A DNA stretch of 64,000 bases from an uncultured Oscillospiraceae bacterium. GTDB lineage: Bacteria; Bacillota; Clostridia; Oscillospirales; Oscillospiraceae. Shown piece after piece: positions 17,396 to 26,728 of the stretch (position 1 is the stretch's first letter; every line of letters begins with the position of its first letter). Below the pieces are notes generated by a model. The model ran no database searches. It saw only the letters and a program-made list of their open reading frames with translations, and was not told the origin of the DNA. Position numbers and translations under genes: made by a program. The stretch spans positions 130,201-194,200 of the forward strand of contig CAAEEO010000007.1 in NCBI GenBank assembly GCA_900754965.1, read 5' to 3'.

Positions 17396-18496
17396 TTATA
17401 ACGCGTCCATGGGAACATCCAGTGCCAGGGACGCATTGGTGTATCGGGGGTCCTCCGTGACCTCCCGAATCAGCTGCAAACATCCCGGCAGCTCCACCGG
17501 GGTATCCTCTGCCGGCAGTTCCACCTCACAGACGGCCCGATCCGACCAAAACTCGAACACATCCACCTCCGCAGTCAGTTCCCCCATGGGAATCCACCAG
17601 CGGATTTTTCGGATCGTTTTCCGTGCCGGGTCGGCAAACCCCAGCAGGATCTGATACTCCTTTTCCGAAATGCTCTCCTGCTGCTCGATGCGGGTAGTCC
17701 CATTCACCTTTCGTTTGGTATTCTTTCGGAAATATGTCACCCCGTCGATGGTACTTTTGCGTACCCGCCGGGAAACACCCTTCTCCGTTCCCAACAGATA
17801 GGTCTGTTCCATTTCTGCCTTTTTGCTGCATAGGCGATCCAGTTCCTCCAGATTTGGATAAGCAATCAGAAATTTTCGCTCAATTTCCAGAGGCGGCTCC
17901 GGTTCTTCCGGCCCGGAAACCACTGTCAAATCACTGCGCTGCTCCACACCGTATACCTCAAAATATCGATTTTCCATGGGAATCCACATGGCCTCAAACA
18001 TTTCCGCCTTCTCCGCCGACCGTTCCCGCACCCGGCGCATCTGCTCCGTGGCGCTGACTTTGCAGAACACCCGTAAATCATAGGGTTCTCCGAATTCCGG
18101 ATGGCAGGCATACGCCCCTTCGACAATGCGATACGCCCCCGCCGGAATTTCCCGCCATCCTACATATCGGTGGGCGTGGCAGTCGAAGATCTCATAGGAA
18201 AAGGGCATATTTTCCCGCAAAAAGGGAAGCACTTCCCGGCAGAACCGCTCATAGTACACATTTCCGCCGGCACTTTTCAGCCGTTCCGGCGTCCGGAATC
18301 CCTGGGGCAGGAAAAAGTCGTCCATGTGGATTACCCCGGCATGCAGCCGCTGTGCCAAAAGGCCGGCCAAGGTCGTCTTTCCTGCGGCGGCCATGCCGTC
18401 CAGCGCAATGACCACGGGCGTTCTCCCCGTCTGATACAGCTGCTCTGCCCGCAGAGCAATCTGCTCCACTGCCTGCTCCATTTCGATCGTTTCCAT
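17396..18496 (-). CDS. P-loop uridine-kinase-like domain fused to a CYTH domain
   Basis: 366 aa from the ATG at 18496 (AAGGGAG upstream). Residues 25-190 are a uridine-kinase-like P-loop domain: Walker A GMAAAGKT at 34-41, then HMDDFFLPQGFRTPERL and EGAYACHPE. Residues 203-366 are a CYTH (triphosphate tunnel) domain with the EIERK signature at 204-208, followed by alternating Arg/Lys/Glu strands (SRRVRKSTIDGVTYFRKNTKRK). CYTH enzymes act on triphosphates; this same domain order is known in plant TTM1/TTM2. Whether the kinase half phosphorylates a nucleoside is open. Own promoter, single gene. Confidence 0.85.
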   Translation of the reverse strand: METIEMEQAVEQIALRAEQLYQTGRTPVVIALDGMAAAGKTTLAGLLAQRLHAGVIHMDDFFLPQGFRTPERLKSAGGNVYYERFCREVLPFLRENMPFSYEIFDCHAHRYVGWREIPAGAYRIVEGAYACHPEFGEPYDLRVFCKVSATEQMRRVRERSAEKAEMFEAMWIPMENRYFEVYGVEQRSDLTVVSGPEEPEPPLEIERKFLIAYPNLEELDRLCSKKAEMEQTYLLGTEKGVSRRVRKSTIDGVTYFRKNTKRKVNGTTRIEQQESISEKEYQILLGFADPARKTIRKIRWWIPMGELTAEVDVFEFWSDRAVCEVELPAEDTPVELPGCLQLIREVTEDPRYTNASLALDVPMDAL

Positions 18497-18525
18497 GCCA
18501 TATCTCCCTTCTTTTTCTGCCCCCA

Positions 18526-18554
18526 ATTATACCAGTCCTCCTCCCGGAAAACAA
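18526..18554 (-). promoter_or_regulatory. Promoter of the kinase-CYTH gene
   Basis: Leftward TTGTTT (18549-18554), 17-base spacer, TATAAT (18526-18531). Confidence 0.65.
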
Positions 18555-18583
18555 GCCGGACCCTGACATTAAAATAACATCCG

Positions 18584-18612
18584 TTGACGGATGCTCTCTG
18601 GTGGTGTACCAT
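18584..18612 (+). promoter_or_regulatory. Promoter of the AEC transporter gene
   Basis: TTGACG (18584-18589), 17-base spacer, TACCAT (18607-18612). Confidence 0.55.
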
Positions 18613-18642
18613 CATTCTATGTAGACGAACAGGAGTTGCACC

Positions 18643-19584
18643 ATGGCACTTACGCTTGCATTATTTGAAAAGATCGGCGCACTGTCCGTGCTCATTCTTT
18701 TGGGTTTTCTTGCCGTGCGGTGCAAGGTCATGCACTTTGAGGACAGCAAGGTACTGTCCCAGTTTGCCCTCTATTTTCTCACGCCCTGCGCCATGCTCCA
18801 GGCTTTTCAGTACGAATTTTCCATGAGCAAACTCACGGGAATGGGCATTGCGCTGCTGGGAAGTCTGATCACTGTGGTGGTCTTTGCCCTGCTGTCCAAG
18901 GGGCTGACCCGGCTGTTTCACCTCTCCCCGGTGGATTACACTTCCCTGGAGTACCCCAACGCCGGAAACTTCATGCTCCCGCTGATTGCCAGCGCTATGG
19001 GCGGAGAATGGGTCATCTACTGCAGCGCCTGCTTTCTTGTGATGAACATCTTCATGTTTTCCCATGGGAAAAGCGTGCTGAGCGGTGTGAAAGGGTTTCA
19101 CTGGGAAATGCTGTACAAAAATGTGGTAGTTCTGGCCATCGCAGCAGGCTTTCTCATGTTTCTGTTCAACTGGCAGATTCCCGGTTTTCTGGGCACTGCC
19201 GTGGCCTCTATGGGGGATATGATGGGGCCGACCTATATGTTCACCATCGGCATGATCATCGGCAATGCAGACCTGAAACAGATCTTTTTCAGCCGCCGCG
19301 CCTGGGGACTGACCCTGGGCCGATTGGTGCTGTACCCCCTGGCGGTGATGGTCGTGCTGTGCCTGAGCGGCATCTTCCGCATTCATCAGGACGCCGCCCG
19401 AATCATGCTCATTGTGGTGCTCACCGCCGGTGCCCCCGCCGCCGTGATGGTCACCCAATTCACGCAGCTTTACCGAAACCGGGAGGAGGCAGAGTTTGCC
19501 AGTGCGGTAAACATTCTTTCCACCATCCTCTGTCTCGGAACCATGCCTTGTCTGGCGTATATCTATCAAGCCATCGCTTTTTGA
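18643..19584 (+). CDS. AEC family transporter (auxin efflux carrier superfamily)
   Basis: 313 aa with about ten membrane segments. Family patterns: YFLTPCAMLQAFQYEFSM, EYPNAGNFMLPLIASAMGGE (the conserved N-x-G-N-F helix) and GMIIGNADLKQIFFSRRAWG. Members export small organic acids or amino acids; malate is a known substrate for some. AGGAG ten bases upstream. The HD gene follows after 13 bases, so the two are probably cotranscribed. Confidence 0.87.
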   Translation: MALTLALFEKIGALSVLILLGFLAVRCKVMHFEDSKVLSQFALYFLTPCAMLQAFQYEFSMSKLTGMGIALLGSLITVVVFALLSKGLTRLFHLSPVDYTSLEYPNAGNFMLPLIASAMGGEWVIYCSACFLVMNIFMFSHGKSVLSGVKGFHWEMLYKNVVVLAIAAGFLMFLFNWQIPGFLGTAVASMGDMMGPTYMFTIGMIIGNADLKQIFFSRRAWGLTLGRLVLYPLAVMVVLCLSGIFRIHQDAARIMLIVVLTAGAPAAVMVTQFTQLYRNREEAEFASAVNILSTILCLGTMPCLAYIYQAIAF

Positions 19585-19597
19585 AGGAGAGAGTATT

Positions 19598-20101
19598 ATG
19601 AAAGCATCCATCAATCGTGTCATGCAGGCCATGATCGAATACGATCAGGGCGACCCCATGCGGATCCACCATTTGCTGAAAGTCCACACTCTGGCCGCAC
19701 TGATCGGAGAATGCGAGGGCCTGGACGAGGCCACCCAGGAGATTCTGGAGATCGCCGCTCTGATTCATGACATCGGCATCCATCTGGCTGTGGAGACCTA
19801 CGGCTCCGCTGCCGGACAGTATCAGGAGATTGTCGGCCCCGGAGAGGCTGAGGCCATGCTCACCGAGCTGGGATTCTCCCAGGAAGTAATCCAGCGGGTC
19901 TGTTTCCTGGTGGGCCATCACCACTCCTATGACCAGGTGGACGGCCCGGACTATCAGATCCTTCTGGAGGCCGACCTGTTGGTCAATCTCTACGACAACA
20001 CCATTTCCCCCAGTGATCAGCGGAAGGCCTACCGCACCCGTTTCCGCACGGAAACAGGCAAGCGCCTGTGCCGCCTAATGTACCCCGCCACAGAAGAGTA
20101 A
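19598..20101 (+). CDS. HD domain phosphohydrolase
   Basis: 167 aa. Metal-binding HD pattern: His25/His30 region (RIHHLLKVH), His57-Asp58 in ALIHDIG, GHHHSYD near 107-112, and a later Asp in LEADLLVNLYDN. This small single-domain group acts on unidentified phosphorylated substrates. AAGGAGAG upstream of the ATG. Confidence 0.85.
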   Translation: MKASINRVMQAMIEYDQGDPMRIHHLLKVHTLAALIGECEGLDEATQEILEIAALIHDIGIHLAVETYGSAAGQYQEIVGPGEAEAMLTELGFSQEVIQRVCFLVGHHHSYDQVDGPDYQILLEADLLVNLYDNTISPSDQRKAYRTRFRTETGKRLCRLMYPATEE

Positions 20102-20117
20102 CCCCCTGGAAAACCGC

Positions 20118-20153
20118 AGCGCCCCCGAATGCCGTATGGCATTTGGGGGCGCT
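20118..20153 (+). terminator. Terminator after the HD gene
   Basis: AGCGCCCCCGAATGCC / GGCATTTGGGGGCGCT (G-T pairs included), loop GTAT, then GTTTT. Confidence 0.8.
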
Positions 20154-20203
20154 GTTTTCGTCTCTTCGGTCACCGGGTATCCGCTGCGTTCTCTCCGCAG
20201 AGG

Positions 20204-20239
20204 AAAACCGCCCCGGACAAACTGTCCAGGGCGGTTTTT
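20204..20239 (-). terminator. Terminator of the gltBD operon
   Basis: AAAACCGCCCCGGACA / TGTCCAGGGCGGTTTT directly after the gltD stop, with TTTT on the leftward side. Confidence 0.75.
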
Positions 20240-20241
20240 CC

Positions 20242-21579
20242 TTATTTCAGGGATGTGTACCCCATCAGCATTTCATCTGCCTCAGCGGCCACCTTGTGGC
20301 CCTCTGCCTCGGCCAGAACCACCAGGGTTGCGCCGGTTTTCATATCGCCGGCATACAGCACCTTTCCGGTGGTGTCTCCCTTTCGCATGGCGTCGTTATA
20401 ATCCTCCGTGCCGGAGAAACCGGACGCAATGAGCAGCAGCTCCGCCTCCAGGGTCTCCTCTCCGTCTCCGGTAGACAGCACCACGGACTTCAGATTTCCC
20501 GTTTCGTCCGCCTCCACTTTTTTCACCTTGGACTCAAACTTTCGGATATCCTTTCCGAACAGTTCGTCAGTTTCCTGGTGGGCATAGTCCATCTCCGGGC
20601 CGTAGGCGCTTTTGGGTTTCCGAATAATCTGGGTCACGGACTTGCAGCCCTGGCGCACTGCCGTTGCCACACAGTCACTGGCCGTGTTGCCGTTACCGAT
20701 GACCACAACATTCTTGTCATACGCACTGGCAGTGGCCCGACCCTCGCCAATCAGCGCCTGGGTCACCGGTTTCAGGTAATCCAGCGCGTAATAGACGCCC
20801 TTTGCCGTACCTTCAAACTCCACCGGCCGGGGTTTCTGGGCGCCGCAGCACAGGATCACGCAGTCATACTGCGCCGTCAGCTCCTCCAACGGCAGATCCA
20901 CGCCCACATTCACGCCGGTGCGGAACAGGATTCCTTCCGCCTCCATAAGTTTGATGCGGCGCTCCACGATGGCCTTATCCAGTTTCATATTGGGAATGCC
21001 GTACATCAGCAGGCCGCCGGGGCGTTTGTCCCGTTCATACACCGTCACTGTATGCCCCCGCTGATTGAGCCAGTAGGCAGCCGACAGACCTGCCGGGCCG
21101 GAACCGACCACAGCGATCTGTTTGTCTGAGCGATGCTCCGGGGGGTGGGGCTCCATGAGTCCGTTCTGGAACGCATACTCAATGATATACAGTTCGTTGT
21201 CCCGAATGGTGACGGAACCGCTGACATACTTGCAGTTGCAGCCCGTTTCACACAGCGCCGGACAGACCCGTCCGGTGAACTCCGGGAATGGGGCCGTCTT
21301 CAGCAGCCGGGACAGGGCATGTTCCGGGTTGTCCAGATAAATCATATCGTTCCACTCGGGGATCAGATTGTGCAGCGGGCAGCCCACCCGCTTTCCGTCA
21401 AACACGATGCCCGCCTGACAGAAAGGCACGCCGCAATCCATGCACCGGGCGCCCTGACGGCTCCGCTCTTTCCAGGACAGCTGGAGATTGAATTCGTTGA
21501 AATCGTGCACACGCTCGGAAATCGGCCGTTCTTTATGCCCTACCCGTTCGTATTCCATAAATCCTGTTTTCTTACCCAT
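20242..21579 (-). CDS. gltD: Glutamate synthase (NADPH) small subunit
   Basis: 445 aa flavoprotein that passes electrons from NAD(P)H to GltB. N-terminal Fe-S cysteines (RCMDCGVPFC, GCPLHNLIPEWNDM, CPALCETGCNC), FAD motif AVVGSGPAGLSAAYWLNQRG, NAD(P) motif VVIGNGNTASDCVATAVRQG, and C-terminal YAGDMKTGATLVVLAEAEGH. Three bases separate it from gltB; AGGGGG precedes its ATG. Confidence 0.95.
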   Translation of the reverse strand: MGKKTGFMEYERVGHKERPISERVHDFNEFNLQLSWKERSRQGARCMDCGVPFCQAGIVFDGKRVGCPLHNLIPEWNDMIYLDNPEHALSRLLKTAPFPEFTGRVCPALCETGCNCKYVSGSVTIRDNELYIIEYAFQNGLMEPHPPEHRSDKQIAVVGSGPAGLSAAYWLNQRGHTVTVYERDKRPGGLLMYGIPNMKLDKAIVERRIKLMEAEGILFRTGVNVGVDLPLEELTAQYDCVILCCGAQKPRPVEFEGTAKGVYYALDYLKPVTQALIGEGRATASAYDKNVVVIGNGNTASDCVATAVRQGCKSVTQIIRKPKSAYGPEMDYAHQETDELFGKDIRKFESKVKKVEADETGNLKSVVLSTGDGEETLEAELLLIASGFSGTEDYNDAMRKGDTTGKVLYAGDMKTGATLVVLAEAEGHKVAAEADEMLMGYTSLK

Positions 21580-21582
21580 GGT

Positions 21583-24500
21583 TCAGACCCCCTTTCTCTT
21601 AAAGGCTTCCATTTCCGCCTCATCCCGCGGCATTCCTTTGGCCTCCAACGCCGCAATGGATTCCAACATCTGGCTGTAATCCCGAGGCACGATTTTCTTG
21701 AACTCCTGTACGGACTGCTCAAAGTGCTCCAGAATCCGCTTGCCCTTGGCGGAGCCGGTGGCGTTCACATGGGCCTCAATCATACTGTGCAGATCGTTGA
21801 TGTCCTCCTCTTCGGTCAGCTGTTCAATGGACACCAGTTCCTTATTCACCCGCAGGTACAGGTCATGGTCCTCATCCAGCACATAGGCGATGCCGCCGGA
21901 CATTCCTGCTGCAAAGTTTCTTCCGGTTTTGCCCAAAATCACAGCCTTGCCGCCAGTCATATATTCGCATCCGTGGTCGCCTACCCCTTCTACCACAGCC
22001 GTGGCGCCGGAATTGCGTACACAGAATCGCTCGCCGGCCATGCCGTTGATATAAGCCTCGCCGGAGGTGGCGCCGTACAGTGCCACATTGCCGATGATGA
22101 TATTCTCTTCCGCGGAGAACCGGCTCCGGTGATCCGGGCGCACCACCAGTTTGCCGCCGCTGAGACCTTTTCCGAAGTAGTCATTGGAATCGCCTTCCAG
22201 TTCCAGCGTCAGTCCTTTGGGAATGAATGCACCGAAGGACTGTCCCGCGCCGCCGGTACAGCGGACCACATAGGCATCCTCTTCCAGGGAGGTTCCAAAT
22301 CTGCGGGTCAGCTCTGCGCCGAAAATGGTGCCAAAGGCCCGGTCTGTGCTGGAAATGGCATAATCCACCTGATGTTTACGGTTCTTCTCCAACATCTTCA
22401 TCAGCACCCGCTCATCCGGCGTCTGCTCCAGATGGAAGTCGTACACATTCTCCGGGTCAAAAATACAGTGCTCTCTGGGTGTCCGCGCCAGGATAGCGGA
22501 CACATCCACCATCTCTGCCCGCTTGGTGATCTGCTTGGGCCGGGGTTTGAGCAGGTCTGTGCGGCCCACCATCTCGTCCATGGTGCGAACGCCCAAGCTC
22601 GCCATGATCTCCCGGACTTCCTCCGCCACGAAGTTCATAAAGTTCATCACATACTCCGGTTTCCCCCGGAAATTCTTCCGCAGTTCCGGATTCTGGGTGG
22701 CGATGCCCATGGGGCAGGTATCCAGATTGCACACCCGCATCATCACGCAGCCCATGGCCACCAGCGGCGCTGTGGCAAATCCGAACTCCTCGGCGCCCAG
22801 CATACAGGCGATGGCCACATCCCGCCCGGTCATCAGCTTGCCGTCCACCTCCACGCGGACCCGGGAACGCAGTCCGTTTTGAATCAGCGTCTGATGGGTC
22901 TCCGCCAGACCCAGTTCCCAGGGCAGGCCTGCATTATAAATGGAGTTGTTCGGCGCGGCGCCGGTACCGCCGTCATAGCCGGAAATCAGGATCACCTGTG
23001 CGCCGGCCTTGGCCACGCCCGCCGCAATGGTACCCACACCGGCCTCACTGACCAGTTTCACGGAAATGCGGGCATTATGGTTGGCGTTTTTCAAATCGTA
23101 GATCAGCTGCGCCAAGTCTTCGATGGAGTAAATATCATGGTGCGGCGGCGGAGAAATCAGGGACACGCCGGGGGTGGAGTACCGGGTCTTTGCCACCCAG
23201 GGCCAGACTTTCCCGCCGGGCAGATGACCGCCCTCACCGGGCTTGGCGCCCTGTGCCATTTTGATCTGAATCTCATCGGCGGAGACCAGATATTCACTGG
23301 TCACGCCAAACCGACCGGAAGCCACCTGCTTGATGGCAGAGTTTTTGATGGTGCCCAACCGCTCCGGGCGCTCACCGCCCTCGCCGGAGTTGGACTTGCC
23401 GCCCAGCCGGTTCATGGCCTCTGCCATGCACTCGTGCGCCTCCTGAGAAATGGAGCCGTAGCTCATGGCGCCGGTCTTAAACCGTTTCACGATCTCCGAC
23501 ACCGGCTCCACTTCCTCCAGGGGCACCGGCGTGGCATGCTCCGTATCAAAGGCCAGCAGGCCCCGCAGGGTATGCGGCACATCCTCGGCATCTACCAAAT
23601 CGGAGTATTCCCGGAAGGTGTCGTAACTGCCATCCTGCACCGCCTTCTGCAGGGTCAGGATGGTCTTGGGATTGTACATATGATCTTCTGCCCGGGAACC
23701 GGAACGCAGCTTGTGGAATCCGGTGGAATCCGTGGTCAGATCGATATTCAGTTCCATGGGGTCGAACGCGTTGTCATGCCGCCAGATCACCGCCTCGGCG
23801 ATCTCGTCCATGCCAATGCCCCCCACCCGGCTGGTGGTATTGGTGAAATATTTCTGAATGACATCCCGATTGATGCCCACGCACTCAAAAATCTGGGCAG
23901 ACTGGTAGGACTGGATGGCGGAAATGCCCATTTTGGAGGCAATTTTCACCACACCGTGCAGCACGGCATTGTTGTAATCCGCCACAGCGGCATGGGGGTC
24001 TTTGTCCAGCATGTTCAGGCTGATCATTTCCGCAATGCACTCCTGGGCCAGATAGGGGTTGATGGCCCGGACGCCGTACCCCAGCAGGGTGGCAAAATGA
24101 TGGACCGCACGGGGTTCTGCACTCTCCAGGATCATGGAGATCGCCGTCCGTTTCTTCGTCCGGACCAGATACTGCTCCAATCCTGCCACAGCCAGCAAAG
24201 AGGGGATGGCCGTATGGTTTTCATCAATGCCCCGGTCGGAGAGAATGATAATATTCGCCCCATTGCGGTAAGCTTTGTCCACGCTGACAAACAGCTGATC
24301 CATTGCCCGTTCCAGACTGGTATTTTTATAGTACAGCAGGGAGATGGTCTGGGATTTCAGTCCCGGCATATTCAGGGAGCGGATCTTCTGCAGTTCCTGG
24401 GTGGTCAGAATGGGATTTTCAATCTGGAGCACCCGGCAATTTTCCGCCTTGTCCTGCAGCAGATTGCCGTCGGACCCCACATACACCGTGGTATCCGTGA

Positions 24501-26085
24501 CGATTTCTTCCCGAATGGCGTCAATCGGCGGGTTGGTCACCTGGGCAAACATCTGTTTGAAATAATTGAACAGCGGCTGATGCTTTTCGCTCAGCACCGC
24601 CAGAGGAATATCTGCCCCCATGGCATTGGTGGGTTCCGCCCCGGTTTTGGCCATGGGCAAAATCAGTTTCCGCACATCCTCATAGGTATAGCCAAACACC
24701 TTGTACAGCTTATCCCGCATCTCCTGGGAGTAAAACGGGGTGCGCTGATTGGGCAGGGGCAGGTCGCTCAGATGCACCAGTTCCCGATCCAGCCATTCCC
24801 CGTAGGGGTGGCTGCGGGCAAAGGTATCTTTAATCTCATCATCCTCCAGCAGACGGCCCTGGAGGGTATCCACCAGAAGCATCCGGCCGGGGCGCAGCCG
24901 GGACTTCCGCACAATCTTCTCCGGCGGAATATCCAGTACGCCCACTTCGGAGGACAGGATGAGGGTATCGTCATCGGTCAGATAGTACCGGGCCGGGCGC
25001 AATCCGTTCCGGTCCAGCACAGCGCCCACCAGATCACCGTCAGAAAACAGCACCGCCGCCGGGCCGTCCCACGGTTCCATCATGGTGGCATAATAATGGT
25101 ACATATCCCGTTTCATCCGGGACATATCCTGGTTTTTCTGCCAGGGTTCCGGAATGGTCATCATCACAGCCTTCGGCAGACTGATGCCGCTGTACATCAG
25201 GAATTCCAGAGTATTGTCCAGCATGGCCGAGTCGGAACCGGCAGTATTCACCACCGGCAGGACTTTTTCCATGTCCTCCTCCAAAAGCGGAGAGTACATA
25301 GTCTCCTCCCGGGCAAGCATACGGTCAATGTTGCCGCGGATGGTGTTGATTTCTCCGTTGTGGAGAATGATGCGGTTGGGGTGCGCCCGCTCCCAGCTGG
25401 GCGTGGTATTGGTGGAAAACCGGGAATGAACCATCGCCATGGCAGATGTGTATCGCTCGTCCTGCAGATCCGGGTAAAACCGGCGCAGCTGCCCCACCAG
25501 GAACATGCCTTTATAGACAATGGTACGGCTGGACAGGGAGGCCACATAGGTGTCCTGCACAGACTGCTCAAATTCCCGGCGGACCACATACAGTTTCCGG
25601 TCAAAGTCGATGCCCCGGTTCACCTCTGCCGGACGGCGGACAAAGCCCTGGCAAATGTAGGGCATACAGTCTCTGGCCCGGTCGCCCAGGATTTCCGGGC
25701 AGGTGGGCACATCCCGCCATCCCAGAAATTCCAGACCCTCTTTTTCGGTGATGATCTCGAACAGCTTTTTGCAGCGGCTGCGGCGCAGGGTATTTTGAGG
25801 GAAGAAAAACATTCCCACTCCGTAATCCCGCTCGCCGCCAAGGTGCAGATTCAGCGCCTTACCGATCTCCGAGAAAAAGGAGTGGGAAATCTGAAGCATA
25901 ATTCCGACTCCGTCGCCGGTCTCTCCAGAGGCGTCCTTGCCTGCCCGATGCTCTAATTTTTCCACGATGCTCAGGGCATCGTCCACTGTCTTGTGTGTTT
26001 TTTCTCCCTTGATGTTCACAACCGCGCCGATGCCGCAGGCATCGTGCTCGAACCGCGGGTCATAAAGGGTCTGGTTCTGTTCCAT
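21583..26085 (-). CDS. gltB: Glutamate synthase large subunit
   Basis: 1500 aa. Makes two glutamates from glutamine and 2-oxoglutarate. The class II amidotransferase domain begins at Cys17 (HDACGIGAVVNIKG), implying removal of a 16-residue propeptide. Later landmarks: FGVTSEYLVSADEIQIKMAQ, GEGGHLPGGKVWPWVAKTR, the 3Fe-4S cysteines in GCVMMRVCNLDTCPMGIATQ (C-x5-C-x4-C), and the C-terminal GXGXG beta-helix (GDHGCEYMTGGKAVILG). Full length. Twenty bases downstream of the ANTAR gene. Confidence 0.97.
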   Translation of the reverse strand: MEQNQTLYDPRFEHDACGIGAVVNIKGEKTHKTVDDALSIVEKLEHRAGKDASGETGDGVGIMLQISHSFFSEIGKALNLHLGGERDYGVGMFFFPQNTLRRSRCKKLFEIITEKEGLEFLGWRDVPTCPEILGDRARDCMPYICQGFVRRPAEVNRGIDFDRKLYVVRREFEQSVQDTYVASLSSRTIVYKGMFLVGQLRRFYPDLQDERYTSAMAMVHSRFSTNTTPSWERAHPNRIILHNGEINTIRGNIDRMLAREETMYSPLLEEDMEKVLPVVNTAGSDSAMLDNTLEFLMYSGISLPKAVMMTIPEPWQKNQDMSRMKRDMYHYYATMMEPWDGPAAVLFSDGDLVGAVLDRNGLRPARYYLTDDDTLILSSEVGVLDIPPEKIVRKSRLRPGRMLLVDTLQGRLLEDDEIKDTFARSHPYGEWLDRELVHLSDLPLPNQRTPFYSQEMRDKLYKVFGYTYEDVRKLILPMAKTGAEPTNAMGADIPLAVLSEKHQPLFNYFKQMFAQVTNPPIDAIREEIVTDTTVYVGSDGNLLQDKAENCRVLQIENPILTTQELQKIRSLNMPGLKSQTISLLYYKNTSLERAMDQLFVSVDKAYRNGANIIILSDRGIDENHTAIPSLLAVAGLEQYLVRTKKRTAISMILESAEPRAVHHFATLLGYGVRAINPYLAQECIAEMISLNMLDKDPHAAVADYNNAVLHGVVKIASKMGISAIQSYQSAQIFECVGINRDVIQKYFTNTTSRVGGIGMDEIAEAVIWRHDNAFDPMELNIDLTTDSTGFHKLRSGSRAEDHMYNPKTILTLQKAVQDGSYDTFREYSDLVDAEDVPHTLRGLLAFDTEHATPVPLEEVEPVSEIVKRFKTGAMSYGSISQEAHECMAEAMNRLGGKSNSGEGGERPERLGTIKNSAIKQVASGRFGVTSEYLVSADEIQIKMAQGAKPGEGGHLPGGKVWPWVAKTRYSTPGVSLISPPPHHDIYSIEDLAQLIYDLKNANHNARISVKLVSEAGVGTIAAGVAKAGAQVILISGYDGGTGAAPNNSIYNAGLPWELGLAETHQTLIQNGLRSRVRVEVDGKLMTGRDVAIACMLGAEEFGFATAPLVAMGCVMMRVCNLDTCPMGIATQNPELRKNFRGKPEYVMNFMNFVAEEVREIMASLGVRTMDEMVGRTDLLKPRPKQITKRAEMVDVSAILARTPREHCIFDPENVYDFHLEQTPDERVLMKMLEKNRKHQVDYAISSTDRAFGTIFGAELTRRFGTSLEEDAYVVRCTGGAGQSFGAFIPKGLTLELEGDSNDYFGKGLSGGKLVVRPDHRSRFSAEENIIIGNVALYGATSGEAYINGMAGERFCVRNSGATAVVEGVGDHGCEYMTGGKAVILGKTGRNFAAGMSGGIAYVLDEDHDLYLRVNKELVSIEQLTEEEDINDLHSMIEAHVNATGSAKGKRILEHFEQSVQEFKKIVPRDYSQMLESIAALEAKGMPRDEAEMEAFKRKGV

Positions 26086-26105
26086 TTGATTCTCCCCTTT
26101 TTGCG

Positions 26106-26645
26106 TTATTCAAATGATGCAATGATCTGTTTTGCCACTTCCGCCATTTTCATGGAGCGCTCCATGCTTCTGCGCTGCAGACAGCGGTGCGCCTGTTCTT
26201 CGGTGAACCCCTCCCGGTCCATCAGCAGCTGTTTTGCCTGATCGACCAGCTGTTTTTCATCCTGCGTCCGCTGGCCTGCAAGGGGTTTTGCCCGCTGCTG
26301 ATCCAACTGCAGGAGCATCCCTACCGCTCCCACCAGTTCCGCCGGGCGGAACGGGGCGGCGATTCGGAAGATTCCGTCGTTTTCCAGCAGATCCAGCAAC
26401 GCGCCCTTTGCCACCACCAGGAAGGTCACGCCGTCCCCGCGCAGCTGCTCTGCCAGCTGCTCTGCGGTCATATCCGTCAGCTTATAGCCGGCGACCACGA
26501 CGCCCCCGCCCATATTCTTCACTGCCCGGATCGTCTCCTGTCCGGAACGGCACCGGCAGCGCACCGGAATGCCGTTTTTTTCCAGCAAATCGGAAATTGC
26601 TGTCAAGGTCTGTTCACTTTCAAATGCTACCACCGTCCGGGTCAT
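26106..26645 (-). CDS. ANTAR domain RNA-binding antiterminator with a degenerate receiver (NitR-like)
   Basis: 179 aa. Residues 1-110 look like a response-regulator receiver, but the acidic pocket is lost (VVAFESE) and the usual phospho-Asp position reads VVVAGYKLTDM, so phosphorylation is unlikely. The C-terminal 45 residues are an ANTAR domain (AKQLLMDREGFTEEQAHRCL, then MERSMKMAEVAKQII), which binds paired hexaloop hairpins in leader RNA to prevent termination. It lies between glnA and gltB, the same order as the glnA-nitR-glt cluster described in solventogenic clostridia, as I recall. The target is probably the glnA leader at 28.16-28.20 kb. Confidence 0.85.
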   Translation of the reverse strand: MTRTVVAFESEQTLTAISDLLEKNGIPVRCRCRSGQETIRAVKNMGGGVVVAGYKLTDMTAEQLAEQLRGDGVTFLVVAKGALLDLLENDGIFRIAAPFRPAELVGAVGMLLQLDQQRAKPLAGQRTQDEKQLVDQAKQLLMDREGFTEEQAHRCLQRRSMERSMKMAEVAKQIIASFE

Positions 26646-26671
26646 CTGCAGGGCCTCCGTCTGAAGTATGC

Positions 26672-26702
26672 CAATAGGGGGTATTTGTCATACCCCCTAT
26701 TG
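26672..26702 (-). repeat. Perfect inverted repeat between glnA and the ANTAR gene
   Basis: CAATAGGGGGTAT / ATACCCCCTATTG, 13-bp perfect stem with a five-base loop and no U-run. The arm AATAG can instead pair with CTATTGACC around the glnA stop codon, so two RNA folds compete. It may control or stabilise the downstream nitR-gltBD message. Confidence 0.65.
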
Positions 26703-26728
26703 ACCTTACAATGTACAAATAAGACAGG

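Noticed and set aside
21133..25956. A 1607-codon open frame on the plus strand across gltB
   Set aside because: It is antisense to a clear full-length gltB/gltD, has no ribosome site or motif, and His/Gly-rich content typical of the shadow of a GC-rich gene.
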